Positions 1 through 13,239 of a stretch of 64,000 nt of DNA are shown here, in pieces. The stretch lies in contig CM065311.1 of NCBI GenBank assembly GCA_033032175.1, forward strand, positions 9,541,190 to 9,605,189, in the 5' to 3' direction. Origin of the DNA: Saturnia japonica (Eukaryota > Arthropoda > Insecta > Lepidoptera > Saturniidae). The notes under the pieces were generated by a model. It saw nothing but the letters and a program-made list of their open reading frames with translations. It was not told the origin of the DNA and searched no databases. Numbering within the stretch: the first letter of the stretch is position 1; each line of letters begins with the position of its first letter. The translations under genes and the position numbers were made by a program.

Positions 1-611
1 ATTTCGTGTATGAAAAACACCGATAATAAAAGATATAGAATATGAATTGAAAACCCCGTCCGATCTGAAATTTAACATCGGCGATTTAACCGTGTTTCAT
101 GCTTTGTGAATGTCTCGGATCCCTGAGACGCACCGTGGTACTTACGTTTAGCTGTCAGCCTTACCTCAAATTCACTACTTTCGATTGATCGCTATTCTGC
201 CAGACGTCTATGCTGTGAATTTAACCTAATACGTAAAACATATTATATGTTCCTGGAGAATTCTTGACGGTAGGAGTGGGTAATATCGCAATACAAGTAA
301 TATTGCAGCGTATCAAATCGAATCTATACACTGATTTTTGATAAAGGACTTTTTTTTTAAATATTTTCTGAATCTATGCATTTGAGGGATGCACAACAAT
401 TTTTTGGAATCTCGATAATTGAGACTAATTAATATAGATACGTATACATTTCGTGTTTTCGATATATCATAATACGGTTTTTAACGCTACAACTTGAATA
501 AAATATCGACATCAAAGAACTTTCCTTCATTCATACTTTTACAAGTTTACTTTTTTTTTGTGATTTATAGGTATTTCCAACTAATTAATTGACATGATTA
601 TATTACGTATA
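1..611. other. AT-rich flank without recognised gene
   Basis: No reading frame, repeat or RNA gene was recognised here. The stretch is AT-rich with short T-runs and ends at the TA target dinucleotide (610-611) of the Tigger element. Confidence 0.5.
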
Positions 612-2706
612 CAGTAATACCCCGCTTTACGCGAGGGATACGTTCCGAAAAAAATCGCGTTAACTGAAATTCGCGTATATCGAGGTTTATGATTAAACAT
701 AATCAAAATTTAATACAAAAAAATACAAATCATTTTAATCAATCACTTTAATTCTAAGAACACTTTATGCAATACTCTCTTATTTTTTACGGAAAAATAC
801 ATCTATTGTCTTTTGGGTAGCGTTTTGTTTACGTTCTTGTAAAATACGTTCATAACATCCAACACTGTTTTTAATTGTTTGACACACGGTCATCATTATT
901 GTCTATACTCTGCAATATGTCCAAACCTGAATAAATTTTTGAAAGTGCATTTTGTATTTCCCCTGAAGATAAAACTTTCTCTTCTACTTGTTCTTCCTCA
1001 TCGTAGATAGGATTATTCTGTAACTCGATCAGATCTTCATTGCTGATAGGATCGTCGTGCGTTGCTACAAGTTCTACGAGATCTTCTACCGTGACATCTT
1101 CAAGTTCAGACCCCTCAATCATTGTAGCAATGTCTTCAAGCACTTGTCTCTGCATCTGGACAATTCTTCTAGGTGCTTCCACTACATCTGGCCAAAGATT
1201 ACGCCACACCCCATTCATACAACTCATTTTAACTTCCTTCAAGCCTCTTCTATGTTGTGAATAGACTTCATAATGTTGTATGACTTCCACCACTCTCGCA
1301 TAGACTCGTCTTCCTTCCCCGTCAGTTTCATGAATTAGTTGGCTAAAAGTGCGGCGATGGTAATAGGCTTTGAAGTTTGCTATTGCTCCCTGGTCCATAG
1401 GTTGTAATATTGACGTAGTGTTTGGTGGAAGGAACTTTATGTACACTTTTAAGTCTCTGGGCGTATCAAGTGAGGTTGGATGTCCTGGGGCATTATCTAA
1501 GAGTAATATAACTCTAGGTTCAAGCCCTTTTCTGTCACAGTATGATTTGACTGATGGACAAAAACTATTAGAATACCATTCTTGAAAAATGTCCCGTGTA
1601 ACCCACGCCTTTCTGTTTGATCGCCACACAACTGGTAGACTTGTCTTGTCTGTGCCTCGCATTGCACGGGGTGTTTCTGAATGATACACTTGTAAAGGTT
1701 TCAGTTTGAAATCACCAGTGGCATTACCACCCAGCAGAAGTGTTAGTCGATCTTTCGCAGCTTTGAAACCACTGGCTTGACGTTCTTCCTTTGAAATGAA
1801 TGTTCGAGATGGCAATTTTTTTCCAGTAAAGTGCGTTCTCATCAACATTGAAGATGAGACAAGCAGGAATTTTCTCTCGTCTAACGAACTCTTGAAACTT
1901 GTCTGGAAACTCAGCTGCAGCTTGAATGTCCGCGCTGGCCGCCTCGCCTGTTATGTGGATATTGTGAAGATTAGAACGCTGCTTGAACCGATGGAACCAG
2001 CCTCTGCTGGCAGCAAAAGTCGGAGTGGCACTCCCTTCTCCTTCTTTTGTTTTCAGCATCTCATACAAAGATTTTGCTTTTGTGCATATGAGATCTTGAC
2101 TTAGTGGTGTGTTCTTGTTATTCAAATCTTCGATCCAGACTGACAGTAATTTCTCCATTCTTTCTAAGATAGATGATCTCGAACGAGAAAGTTTTGTTGC
2201 ACTTATAGGTGTTGAACTTTCGCTGGAGATTTTAATTTTTTCCCGATTTTTATAAATCGTTCTCACAGTCGATTCTGAGAGTCCAAAATCTCTCCCAACA
2301 ATTGTTGCTTTGCCTCCATTTTCCATTCTTCTTAACACTTTCATCTTCAATTCCAAAGTGATGCTTTTACGCTCTTTTTTCTTTACAGGCGGCATTTTTA
2401 ACTTAGGGTTAAATTATGTATGTATCTCCAATAGATGTTAAAACAAAACTGCCAGCCGACCGAACTAACATTACGGAACAAATTAACACACGAAACGAAC
2501 GAGGAAATCCCCATAGAACAAAATCGAAGGACAGGGAATTCCCAATTCTTCAAAGAGAATATTCAGAGAAAGCGGGGATCCCGCGACCATAGAGAAGTTA
2601 ATGACTACATTATGTTTATACGCACTCTTTCGCGTAATGCGAGGCATTTGAACGCCAAATTTGAAATTCGCGTTATAGTGAAACCGCGCGTAACGGGGTA
2701 TTACTG
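612..2706 (-). mobile_element. Tigger/pogo-type DNA transposon, near full length
   Basis: A 2,095-bp unit whose ends are inverted copies starting CAGTAATACCCCG (612 onward, and the reverse complement ending at 2706). TA dinucleotides flank both ends (610-611 and 2707-2708), the target duplication expected of the Tc1/mariner/pogo superfamily. Subterminal stretches rich in CGCG motifs also match in inverted orientation. The interior encodes a transposase on the minus strand, broken by a single frameshift. The intact ends and only one visible lesion suggest a relatively young copy. Confidence 0.93.
871..2395 (-). pseudogene. Tigger transposase (CENP-B/jerky-like DDE), one frameshift
   Basis: Transposase of the pogo/Tigger family, which cuts and pastes its element at TA sites. 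The N-terminus (ATG at 2395) carries a helix-turn-helix typical of CENP-B proteins, then a second DNA-binding domain over roughly residues 60-150. The DDE domain shows all three acidic residues: the Asp of FNVDENALYW, the Asp of LLLDNAPGH, and the Asp of LQPMDQG 33 residues later. The frame changes at about 1,820 in a run of seven A residues on the coding strand, where one extra base separates the first block (to about 1,820) from the second (to 871). Apart from that the two parts read continuously. The C-terminus is acidic, as usual in the family. A host gene is unlikely given the flanking TIRs and TA duplications. Confidence 0.92.
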
Positions 2707-4149
2707 TAATATAGTTATTATAGAGGTAATTTCCAAATAAATATTTCTAAAATATTATGAAGATTGATATGACATCAGTGATTTCATCGGCGTATAACTA
2801 TTTATTTTATTTTTATAACATGCTTTCTAAATTTTTATGGAATGCCCAGAAGATATTGTATTTGTATTGTAATAAATGTTCCATAAAAACTTGGCCAAAA
2901 TTCGTACTTCGAGCCAAAGGTCAACCTGCGCTAAATAAAGTAAACCGGGCATAAATATTAAGTACCAACAAATACAAATTCATATTATTATTAAATTCCT
3001 ACCAAAACGTCAAGCAAAAATTTCAGACTTATATCTTACAATATAAGGTTTACAATCGTATAGACTATGCATACATCATAATCCACATACATACACACAT
3101 ACATTCATACATCACGCGTCCTACCGATCATGCATTTCACTTACTCGGCTTAATTCGATATGAACAAACATAATTATTAAAAAGGAAACAAAAAACCTGA
3201 CTGCAACAAAAAATACGACATAAAATTATTTTTGTATTTTTGGTTTTTATTTGATTCCCAGACGTCGTATTTGGCTATTATATTATTATAGCCTATGTCA
3301 CTCCCACAATTATATACGATTCATATCAACCACTCCTACTTGACGGTATTCCCCAGTTTCCTGTCTGAATGGGAATGGATCTCACTCTTTTTTAAAGCAA
3401 TGGATTACTGAGAAAAGCCCGTCCACTTTCTGTCAGGCATTTTAATTTAATATTAATTGAAATTATAACATACAATGAATCAAAAGCCTTTTGAGGAATA
3501 TCCCAGTAAAATCATTTAAAATATTATCCAGAATACATATGGGCTGAGTAGTTTAAAACAAAAAAATAAAGTTTTGCTATCCTTAAAAGTGGAGTTTATT
3601 TAATAATTTTATTAACTGTTTATTCCAGTGAATAATGGAGCATTATAGTATGTCTGTTCAGTATTATTTAATAATATCTCGATATCACAAAAAAACGTAA
3701 AACAATGACATCTATCATGGAACCGTAGAACAAAATATAGTTAATAATTTTATAAACTTCAAAACAATATTAAAATCTACAAAATAAATAAGAGCAGCAT
3801 AGATTTGTCAATAAGAGCCCTTGCAGAGAATGTACCCAAGTGAAACAATAAAAATCAAACCAAATTCGTGATAGTTTTAATGTGTGATAATAAAATATAA
3901 CGTGTACCGCCATCTATGAATACCTAATGAAAAATACATACGTTTTTGTTTATTATTTTTAAGACAAAAGACTTAAATTAGGAAATTATGTTGGAATAAT
4001 TTGGATTAATTTCGTAAAATTCGACTTAAATTCACTGTATAATTAAAATATATTACAATGTTACTTATACATACATAACTTTTTTATATGTTCATAAACG
4101 CAATTTATAGACCATACATATGTCCATACGTATAAAAATGCATCCTAAA

Positions 4150-4255
4150 TGTACCTTCAGACTATAAACTACAACCATACCAAATTTCATTAAATTTGGT
4201 GCAGTAGTTTTTGCGTGATAGCGTTCAAACATACCGACAGGCAAACAAAATTCTA
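4150..4255 (+). repeat. Short interspersed repeat fragment (Helitron/SINE-like tail)
   Basis: The phrase CCAAATTTCATTAAATTTGG followed by GCAGTAGTTTTTGCGTGA and an A-rich tail is typical of abundant insect repeats with the consensus 'accaaatttcat..aaat..gttcagtagtttttgcgtga'. Only the tail is visible, so the family cannot be fixed. Confidence 0.4.
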
Positions 4256-5894
4256 AAAACTATCATAATGTGTTCTGTTCATGATTCTAAACTCCCCCTC
4301 CTAGTATTTTTTCTCAAATATCTTCAATGTACAGATTTCGACTCTTTACTTTTTTATTATAAGTATAGACGAAATAAAAATGTGGGGAGCTGCGGGCACC
4401 ATTAGTATTCAATAAAACTATTTAAAATATGAAATCTAAATTTGATTATTAATAGTATTTCTTGCTTTCCTGGACTTTAACAAGTAAGGCCCGCTTTTTT
4501 CCCACGTCGCACGCATTTTATTACAATTTTTCTGAAAATCCGTGCACTGCAGTTGGCAGGCTTACTTTAACCATAGAAATTTAACTTAATTATTAACTTC
4601 GGTACTGAATTGTAAACATTTTTTTTTTAATATTATTATTTCCAGCTGTTTTATATTCAGTCGAATATTTACCACAATCAGGTTGATACAGGATAGTAAA
4701 CAATGGTTGGATAGGCTAGACTATGCATAGTTATCGATTTCCGTTTTTTTTTTCATTTGAAAGACAACTGCAACATTCCTCTGTATTGCAATTTAACCAT
4801 ATTATTTACCTCCATGAAATAATGAAAATGAAGGCAAGCAGTTTCTATTTACAACTGTGGCAATATAATATTGAATGAATTAGCAGTTTTTCACAAATAT
4901 TACAAAGGCTTTATTAAACCATTAAACTTATTAAATATATTTTTATGTTATCATTTGACAGTCAGATCATGGTATGAAAGCCCCTTTCGGTTCAATAGTA
5001 CTTTAATAGGTCACCGGTCTAGAAGTAACCGATTTATTATGAATATGGTACTTACTATTACACTGTTTAATTGTTAAAGCCCCTTTAACAGATATCAGAG
5101 TGGCTCGGAGGGCTTGAATAACTTGTTCTTTATCTGCCATATTTACACTGCAATGAGAGTATTTTAAAATTATATTTTCAAATGAACCTCAATATTATAA
5201 TATATAGAAAATCATAAGAAAACTTTAAATGAAATGATATATACATATTTATTATACATTATTCGATAAAAGCATAACAAGCAAGATGTAAATAGTGTAA
5301 TAATGATTACTTCTTAATTGGCACCACTTGGTTATCAAACATAGCAAGTAGTAATATGTTAAATGTGCTGTGAAGTGAAATATATTTTTATTTTAATGAA
5401 TAAATAATATTATGATTAAAATATTTAATGATATACATTTCAACAAGTCTTATGCTGCAATGGTAATGACTAGTAAGCTACATTATTAAATAGAGTTGCA
5501 GATTAACCCCATACAGGATAGCCTTTTGTGTGATGAGCATGAAAGGCAGAGTTCCATAAGTGAGAGTTAAATATCTATTAATGTATTTATATCAGTTTGA
5601 TTATAATAGTTCAAGCTACATTTAAAGTATTAGAGGGTGGGATGCAACTTTTAGTTATTACATCATTATAATTGTATATTGCGGTAGCTACTCAGTTTCA
5701 CTTTTCATGCAAGAATTTATTATATAATAATATTAACTAGCACCAGCAGCTTTGTTTGTATCAAATTATTATTTGAAGGCTGGATTTTTAAAATCATTAT
5801 TAAGTTCCATTCATTTTTATCATGCACTACCTCCAACACAGATAGTAAATCCCTGTGTAAAAACTTACATAATTTATAAAAATAATATTAGCCT

Positions 5895-5960
5895 GTATGC
5901 GTCTCACCGCTTGGCAAAGGCCTCTTTCCAAGGGAAGATAAGGGTTTAATCACCACAACA
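5895..5960 (+). repeat. Possible lepidopteran retroelement fragment
   Basis: GGCCTCTTTCCAAGGGAAGA followed by TAAGGGTTTAATCACCACA resembles a phrase common in lepidopteran interspersed repeats. The match is from memory and only about 65 bp long. Confidence 0.3.
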
Positions 5961-7429
5961 TATTGGTGTTTCAGACACCGAGAAATCAACAGTTCTATAT
6001 TTTTCCACATATAGTGGAATTAAAAAACATTACTCAAGAGTTCAGGCTTCTTGAGAATTTTTTCCTTCACTGCCAGTTGATATTGTTAGCAATTTGAATA
6101 GTTATTCAGATTCAAATAGATGTACACAAATTCTACAAAATTCGTTAGTACATATTGAGGTTCAAACCTACAGATATTGAATCAATATTAGTGGAATATC
6201 TAATGTCTAAACCAATCAAGCACCACAACTTAGAAAATATTTTCTTATAATAGACCTGCAAATTTCATAATTATATATTTCATTAAATTCAGTAAGTAGG
6301 CTATTCAAATGGTCTCGGCATTGGTGTATTGTACAAATTTCTATTACCAGTGGCAATGTGTTGCACCCATATGCAATAGTAACATAATATCCAAACTTGT
6401 ACCAAAGCTAAGTAAGGAAGGTTACAACATAATACAATTGTGATTGCTGATTTTTTAATTTGTCAATTACACAAATGTAACATTAAACATCCAATGTTCC
6501 TAGGATTTGTTGATTTATATATATGATCAATTTTAACACAGACTTCAAGGCTTTTTTATACCTCATTTTTTCTTGTATCTACTGTATACTTAAAAAATCT
6601 TGAAGAACTTAATGTATAGACAAGCCCATATATTATTAATTTAAAATCAGGAATACTACATAAGTAATATAAGTATATTAGATCCTCTTAATACGAAAAA
6701 AATATAGCTTACAGTTACATGTAGTTCTAGTGACCAGCCGGTGAAAACGAAGCCAGTGAAAAGTTGAAGAAACTTGTGTCACGGCATTAGAAGCGTAAAA
6801 TGTTATAAAATAAATCCATCCGTCAGAACTGCTTCTGAAAGCTTCTAAAACAATATGTGACGCGTAAGCAAGAGAAATCAGATCATTTCAGCATAATAAA
6901 AACGCTTTCACAATTTGGCAAATATCGAATAGTCACGTAATAACTAAAGCTACTTGGCAGTGATCTTAAAAATGATCTTACCAAAGTTTTTTAAGGATTT
7001 GTAATAGATCTGATAATCACTGAAAGCATTTAATATTTATAAATTTCAATGCAACGGAACCAACTGAACAGCGAACACAGAACTTTTTTACTTTTACAGG
7101 CAGTCCCACTGTAGGGTTGATAGATCAAATTTCTAAATTTCCCCCATATTCATATTTTCTTTTACCCAATTGACATAATTTTGAAACTTTTAACCCATTT
7201 TTTTTTTTATCGGAAATAAAACCAATGAAAAGACATAAGAGTACATTCATTTGAAAAACGTTATTTTAAATGTGTATTAAGGAAAATGTTTATTAGAAAA
7301 AATAATATTTTTTATTACACTCAATACCTACGTCTGCGCTTCTTCTTCATTTATGTTAATCACATAAATATTGTCCGATTATTTATATTATTTAATGACA
7401 ATGCAATGTGTTCTTATTTACTTTGTTTC

Positions 7430-8440
7430 TTGGAATGTTGCTGTTGTTTGGAAGTTAGGCAATTAAACAACACCTTAGTTAAAATCTCTGAATGGTTTGC
7501 CTTAAATAATTTACTACAAAATGCAAACAAAACCAAATGTATGAGATTTGCCTTGCCCAATGTTCGGCGTGTTGATAATAGTATCAAGATAGAAGGGAAT
7601 TTAATAGGCTTACTTAATAGTACCTACTGTCTTCTTGGTTAATCGCTTGATTCAAAATTACAGTGGCGTCCGCATATTAAAACTTTAGCAGGAAGATTAA
7701 GTTCTGATGTATTCACATGTTAACAGATGTTGCCACTGCGAGGCTAGTCTACTTCAATTACATCCCTAGCTCTATGTCTTACGGCATTTTGCGTTGGAGT
7801 TCAGCAAATGAGATAGATACCATATTAATATTACAAAAGCGGGCAATTCGAGCAATATACAGCATGAGAACTCGCGAATCACTAAAGAACAAATTCCAGA
7901 AATATGATATATTAACTTCGCCTTCCCAATATATCCTTAATAACTTAATGTATATTCGCAAAAACGTTAAGCTAGATTTTATCAAAGATCAGCACAATGT
8001 CAATACTAGAAATAGAGATAAATTAGTCGTACCGTGTTTTAAACTTAATAAGAGTAATAAAAGTTTTTTAGGTAATAGTGTTAGGTTCTACAATAAGTTT
8101 CCGAAGCACATTACTGATTTGCCAGATAACAAGTTCAAAGACAATGTCAAGCGGATTTTATTGGCAAAAGGTTATTAAAGGATAAATCTTTATGTGAATG
8201 ATAGTGATGTCTGAAAGTGAATCCCTCTCTGTGCATCGGCTAAATTATTATTATTGTACCTGTTTTATTAACATTTGTACAGTTGAAAAAAAGATTAACC
8301 CGATCGAGTTTTTTACCGGTTCTTCTCGATGTCTGGGATATTTTCCGAACCTGCAGTAGTATTTATACGTTCTTAAGTACCTTCTTAGGGCCTAAATTGA
8401 AAAAAGAACAGTTTGATTTCGATTTTGTATGTTAACAAAA
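7430..8440 (+). pseudogene. Jockey/CR1-like non-LTR retrotransposon 3' end (RT thumb and tail)
   Basis: Three broken reading frames cover the C-terminal part of a non-LTR reverse transcriptase. The first (to 7,642) has the post-palm sequence ISEWFALNNLLQNANKTKCM. A short bridge follows with SLDSKLQWRPHI, then 7,717-8,178 carries the RT C-terminal region with RAIRAIYSMRTRESLKNKF, NTRNRDKLVVP and SVRFYNKFP. The YxDD box and everything upstream are missing, as expected for a 5'-truncated insertion. The 3' UTR (8,180-8,440) has the phrase ATCGAGTTTTTTACCGGTTC and ends in a T-rich repeat near 8,440, a tail seen on lepidopteran Jockey-like elements. At least two frameshifts make it inactive. Confidence 0.85.
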
Positions 8441-9588
8441 AATAAATAGGTAGTTTATGTGTTCCCTTTGGTTTCAAAATGAGTGACGATTATAAAGTAA
8501 AATCACTGGTTTGGAAATTATTAACTTGAGCGACCCGTACATCCGAGTGGTAATCTAGTAAAATTATAAAACAGTTCGAACTGATCGAGTGGTTAAATCG
8601 GACTCGAGACGAATCACTACACAAGATGATGAACCAAATTTTTTTTTCAAAATCACTTAAAAAATTATTTTTAGAACAATTTAAAATAACAGATAATGTA
8701 AAGTAACCGTTTGTAACTGTTATCTGTAAACTGAAAAATGTGTTACCATACACTACGTACCTGTTCCACATTTTTTTCAAAGTAATAGCTAGAACCATTA
8801 ATGATACTGTCCCTGATGGTAAGCATTGTACAATCCAAACACAACGGTGATCACCGAGAGATGTAAAACCATCGGTGGTCCCCACTATCATGCCTGCATG
8901 GCATACTGGTGTGTGACACAAAAGTAAATTGATTCAGTTTGAAAATTACACTTAAGTTTAAGAATCTGTTAGTTTTCTGATGTCAGAATTCAGTGTGTTT
9001 GTTCACACAATAACAGGACTCTTATAAGAAAACACAATTTTAGCAAGGAATGGTATGAATATTATATTTCATTATTTATAATTTTAACAAATAATATAAA
9101 CGTTGAAGTAGGTAAAAATATTAGATAATTATATCACGATAAGTTAGAAAATAAATTTGCTTCTTAAACAATACATTATATTTTCTCACTTGACATTCTC
9201 AGTCAACAAACATTCAAAACATTTTTTTTTTTTTGATAAAGGGAAATCATGTAATGATATGCGAAGAGATTAGACTGGTTTTATAACAAAGCCTCTTTGC
9301 TTCAACAGGATCTTTACTTTGTTAGAGAGAGACGCAAACAAATTTGACTTGGAAAAAACTCTTTACTCTTTTCAATTATAATAATAGAAACAGTTTTAGC
9401 ATCATTTAACAGGCACTTATTTATGAACATTTAATCAGGTATAGATCACCTCTACTGCTTAAAGTTGAGTAGTAACAGATCAACCTATACTGGGACGATA
9501 TTGTTCCAATCCGACAGGTCAACTTAGATAGTTCCACATATTCAGTATGAGGTCGAGCGGCAAACATCATATTATTTCAACTAGAGAG
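8441..9588. other. No recognised gene; possible repeat scrap near 8,760-8,920
   Basis: The stretch is mostly AT-rich. A 160-bp patch (8,760-8,920) is less AT-rich and reads like a dispersed lepidopteran repeat containing CCATCGGTGGTCCCCACTAT, but the family could not be named. The minus-strand open frame across it (8,490-8,921) looks accidental. Confidence 0.35.
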
Positions 9589-12215
9589 TAAGGCTGAAAT
9601 CTATAGAGTGTACTCAGCCTTAGCTTAGATCAAACTTCGCTAAGTATTTACTCATCGCAATCATATCTTTTGAATTTATAGTCGAGTTACGCTAAGCTTA
9701 TGCTTAGCTTTAACTGAGAAAGTGTCTGGTGACTGTCAATTAACGTTTCGATACCGCATCGGGACTCTTAAATTTCTTCAATTCAAACAAATTAATTATT
9801 AAAGCTATTTAAAATAGCATTTAAATTGTGTAATTGAATAATATTCAACTTGCTATAAAGTAAAAATGACAGATTATTCGTACATATACCGTATATGTAG
9901 CGGTATAAAGGGTGTATGTGGCTAGAATGAGGGCTTCCGCATTTAAATTCACTGCTAGAGGCGCTAATGCAGAGTGAGGTCTCTAAAAAGTCAATTTTCA
10001 CTGTTTGTTTTTATAATAAATTATGTTGTTTTGTATTACTATACGATTTCGAATAAGCGCTGTATTTGAAGTTGCTTCCCTGAATGGAATATCTAATGAA
10101 CATTACTACCTTTAACTACATATCCTTGACAAATATAACCTGAATAGAATTACTGCGAGTTCCCATACATCCTATATTATTATATTTTTCATTTAATTCA
10201 GCACCAAAAGATGAGTTTAGCAGTGCAAATAATAATTATAAGCGTATAGAAATTATCAATAATAGTTTTTGCTTAAATGAAAACAGCCCATACTATTTTC
10301 AAATTTTAACGAGAAAAATTACTTGTAGATACATGTATTTTGATTTTTAGGGAAGAGTATGTATATAATTAAAGGATAAATAAAAACTTCTTTTTTTTTT
10401 ACTTTTTTACAAACACGCGAATGTTTTGAAGGATTATAGTTGTCTCCGCGAATCGCTACCACAGAACTATAATCCTAATTACTAGGTACTTTGAGAGTTT
10501 TGACTTTCAGAAATTTATATCCCATTTTCCGAACATGGTACTGCAGGTAATGCAGTATGCTCGATATTTTATTCAATCGTACTTTTACGGTTTTTTATTT
10601 AATTGCACTTTCGCGGTATTAGCGTAGAAACTATACCATCAAAAACATAAATGTGAAATAAGAACCAAGTACAATAGTATGATAATTATATGCCTAGGCT
10701 GTTGACTTCAAGGAAAAAAGGAGTGAGATCTAAATGGGTCCCAAGTTCAATGGTCAGTCCTGACATTTATATATAACAACATAAAATATTATATGACAAC
10801 TTAAAATAATATTTCTTCTTATAACTTAGGACAATATATTGAAGCCTAAGGGCTAACTTGGCTAGTTTTCATATACGAATTATATTAAAGCCTTCGCAAG
10901 TTCTAAAGCTGTAAGTTCTTATTTTATTCTTCCGAAAATTTAGCTTGCTGGTGGAAACTAGCCATCGAACATAGGTCTCTACCATGACTATTTTAATAGA
11001 TACTTAATATAGTGCTTGCTCGCAAGTCTAAATATATGAGCCAAATTTAACATGTTTATGTAAAATAGTTTTGAGTTATGAGGGGTTCAAAAGTGGCTCC
11101 AAATGGTTCGCGTAATATCATTACACACGATACTACTCGCCATTCTGTTACCCTGAACTTGGCTTGACACGCTACTGCGTGTCTTGATATTTTGCTAAAC
11201 AGTTCCCACGCGGGTAATATATTGACTACTATACTTTAGGACCTTACTCGCCAGTGGCGCCAACTAGTGAGCACAAAAACTGCAGCCCTCATTGAATCCA
11301 TACAGCGTAGATTCCTTAAGTCATTGTGTGGAAAACTTGGGCTGAGACCTAAACTACCAAACTATGAAGATAGGCATAAAGAGTTTAATCTTAAAGTCTT
11401 TAAAATAGAAGAAATGTTACAGATCTATGTATGCTTCACAAAGTATCAAATGGTACTCTTGGTAGTAAATTGTTGGGTAAACTCAATATATATGTCCCCA
11501 CCAGTTTCGTAAGAGATCAACAATTGATTAGCGTTCCCCCCTGTAGTAATAATGTATCTGATAATAGTCCCATTAATAGAATATGTAGGCGATATAAAGA
11601 AGTTAACTTACAACACGACATATTTTTCACTAGTCTTTCTAAATTTAAAAACTCACTCACTTAATATATTTTTTTCTATTTAATTGTTCGATTTTCATCG
11701 TCCAGTTACTATAAACAGTACTTGTTAACAATGAAAGTTGTGCACTTATTATGTTATAGGGTATTAGATTTTAAGAGGTATTTAGAGTTAGGTTATTATT
11801 GTTATTATTATTTTTTGACCTCTTAACTGTATTTGTGCCTTGCGAAGTAAATAATTAATATAATAAAAAGAATAAAGTTTCAAACAATAACGAGCAACAA
11901 CTACAAACAACAGGAATAACAAAACGTGTACGTAATAAAAACAGTCATTTCTTTTTAATAGCCAATAAGAAGATGAATAGCAATACAGATATATTAAAAA
12001 GTATACAAAATGACTGTTACGTCACTATTATGCCATACTAATTATTTTATTCGTATTAATACCCAAGTTCTCTGTAAGTCGTCGAATTCGATAACACTTG
12101 AACTTTACTCAGGTAAAGCTGAGCAAATGCTAAGCTTGAGATTATAATTTCCAATTTTGGGACTTATGGCTGAGATAAATCTGAGTACGCTCTATAGATT
12201 TCAACATATGGAGTA
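9589..12215. mobile_element. Possible inverted-repeat (MITE-like) unit with nested non-LTR fragment
   Basis: Near 9,591 the sequence GCTGAAATCTATAGAGTGTA leads inward. Near 12,212 the reverse complement reads GTTGAAATCTATAGAGCGTA followed by CTCAG, as on the left. Both ends continue into GCTTAG/CTCAGC-rich subterminal DNA. GAGTAAG occurs just outside both ends but does not abut symmetric termini, so the exact boundaries are uncertain. No transposase is present, and a non-LTR fragment lies inside at 11,240-11,880. A similar terminal sequence occurs once more at 30,785-30,820. Confidence 0.45.
11240..11880 (+). pseudogene. Non-LTR retrotransposon RT C-terminal fragment
   Basis: Two overlapping frames (11,267-11,450 and 11,431-11,664) together encode the tail of a Jockey/CR1-type reverse transcriptase. 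Recognisable blocks are IESIQRRFLKSL, KLPNYEDRHKEF, LLGKLNIYVPTSF and SPINRICRRYKEVN, with one frameshift near 11,440. A short TTATTATT-rich 3' UTR ends near 11,880. The catalytic part is absent, so this is a 5'-truncated dead copy. It is a different family from the 7.4-8.4 kb copy. Confidence 0.8.
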
Positions 12216-12892
12216 AGTCAGTAATAGGTTCGTTCAAAAAAACGCAAAAATTCCCCTTACTTTTATGTTGTATTCCCCAAACTTTTCCCCATGGATTTCA
12301 GTTCCCTAAAATTTCGCAAAAGAACGAAAATTTTCCTCATATTTGGGAAGAAAAATCACAATCTATCAACCACGAGTCGCAGTGTGCACGGTGAACAGAA
12401 TAGCAAATGCCAGCACAGAACAAAGATTATTACATGGTTACCAACCAGCGTTGTCAATGTCAAATTTCCCAATAGTCTTGCTCAAATTCCCCAAATTGGA
12501 TATATAGATAAAAAGATATATGTTTTAGTTTATGGTGACTTAAAGACATTTTAAGTTCATCGCCGGAGGTTACTACTTTCACGTCACTATTTAACTTAGA
12601 TCCGCTTTTAATGAGCCAATCAGAACTACATCCCAGACTTCATCTTGTATAGACAATATTTTTAGTAACTTTAAAATCATTAGTAATAGCAATAGCATAA
12701 TTACTGGGATACGCTCTCACCATAAAGGCCAAATTGTTGGAATAAACTATGGCAGACATTGCGGTGATTATAAGAGAACCGATCATTTAAATATTAACAT
12801 CAAACATCAATTATCTAAAGAGGTTTTAAATAATACAAACCCTAATATCAGCTATAGCAGGTTGTATCTTAACATACTATCATGCCTGTATT
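12216..12892. other. No gene recognised
   Basis: A purine/C-run-rich patch (12,240-12,500) contains several TTCCCC phrases loosely resembling sequence at 28,600-28,690 and 31,440-31,500. This hints at an old dispersed repeat, but no family or ends could be defined. Confidence 0.35.
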
Positions 12893-13022
12893 CCCCGAAG
12901 GTTTAGGCATAGGTGTACTAATGTACACCCACAGTTCGCCGAGTATATTTTTAGGTCCCATGTAATAGGGGTCGAATCTATTGCCATTAATCGGGCACGA
13001 AACCAGACTCTGAGCTGCTACT
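12893..13022. repeat. Lepidopteran SINE fragment
   Basis: The segment contains CCCCGAAGGTTTAGGCATAG, GTACACCCAC, GTCCCATGTAATAGGGGTCG, ATTGCCATTAATCGGGCACG and CCAGACTCTGAGCTGCTACT. These phrases in this order are familiar from an abundant tRNA-derived SINE of noctuid and related moths. The tRNA-like end is missing. It is one of the better clues to the host order. Confidence 0.65.
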
Positions 13023-13239
13023 AGTGATGTAACATGAAAAAAAACGACATTGATTTTTTTTCACTATGCTGAAATAAAACATTGTACCGTTGTTTTTTTT
13101 CTGATTTTGGTTTTTTTTTTCAAGGAAACAAACTCTGGATAATAAATGTTTTATTTAGGTATGTATGTTTTCTGATTTCTTACATTTTGCTTAAATCAAA
13201 AATTGAATCAATAAGTTACATCAAAATTTTATAATTTAA

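Larger units (their letters stand above)
2707..7429. other. AT-rich intergenic stretch with short repeat scraps
   Basis: No gene was recognised in these 4.7 kb. Open frames are short, AT-rich and resemble nothing known. Two short repeat-like scraps, near 4,150-4,255 and 5,895-5,960, are listed separately. Confidence 0.5.

Noticed and set aside
8490..8921. Minus-strand 143-residue open frame
   Set aside because: Half of it is low-complexity AT-rich sequence, it resembles no family, and it covers a patch that looks like a dispersed repeat.
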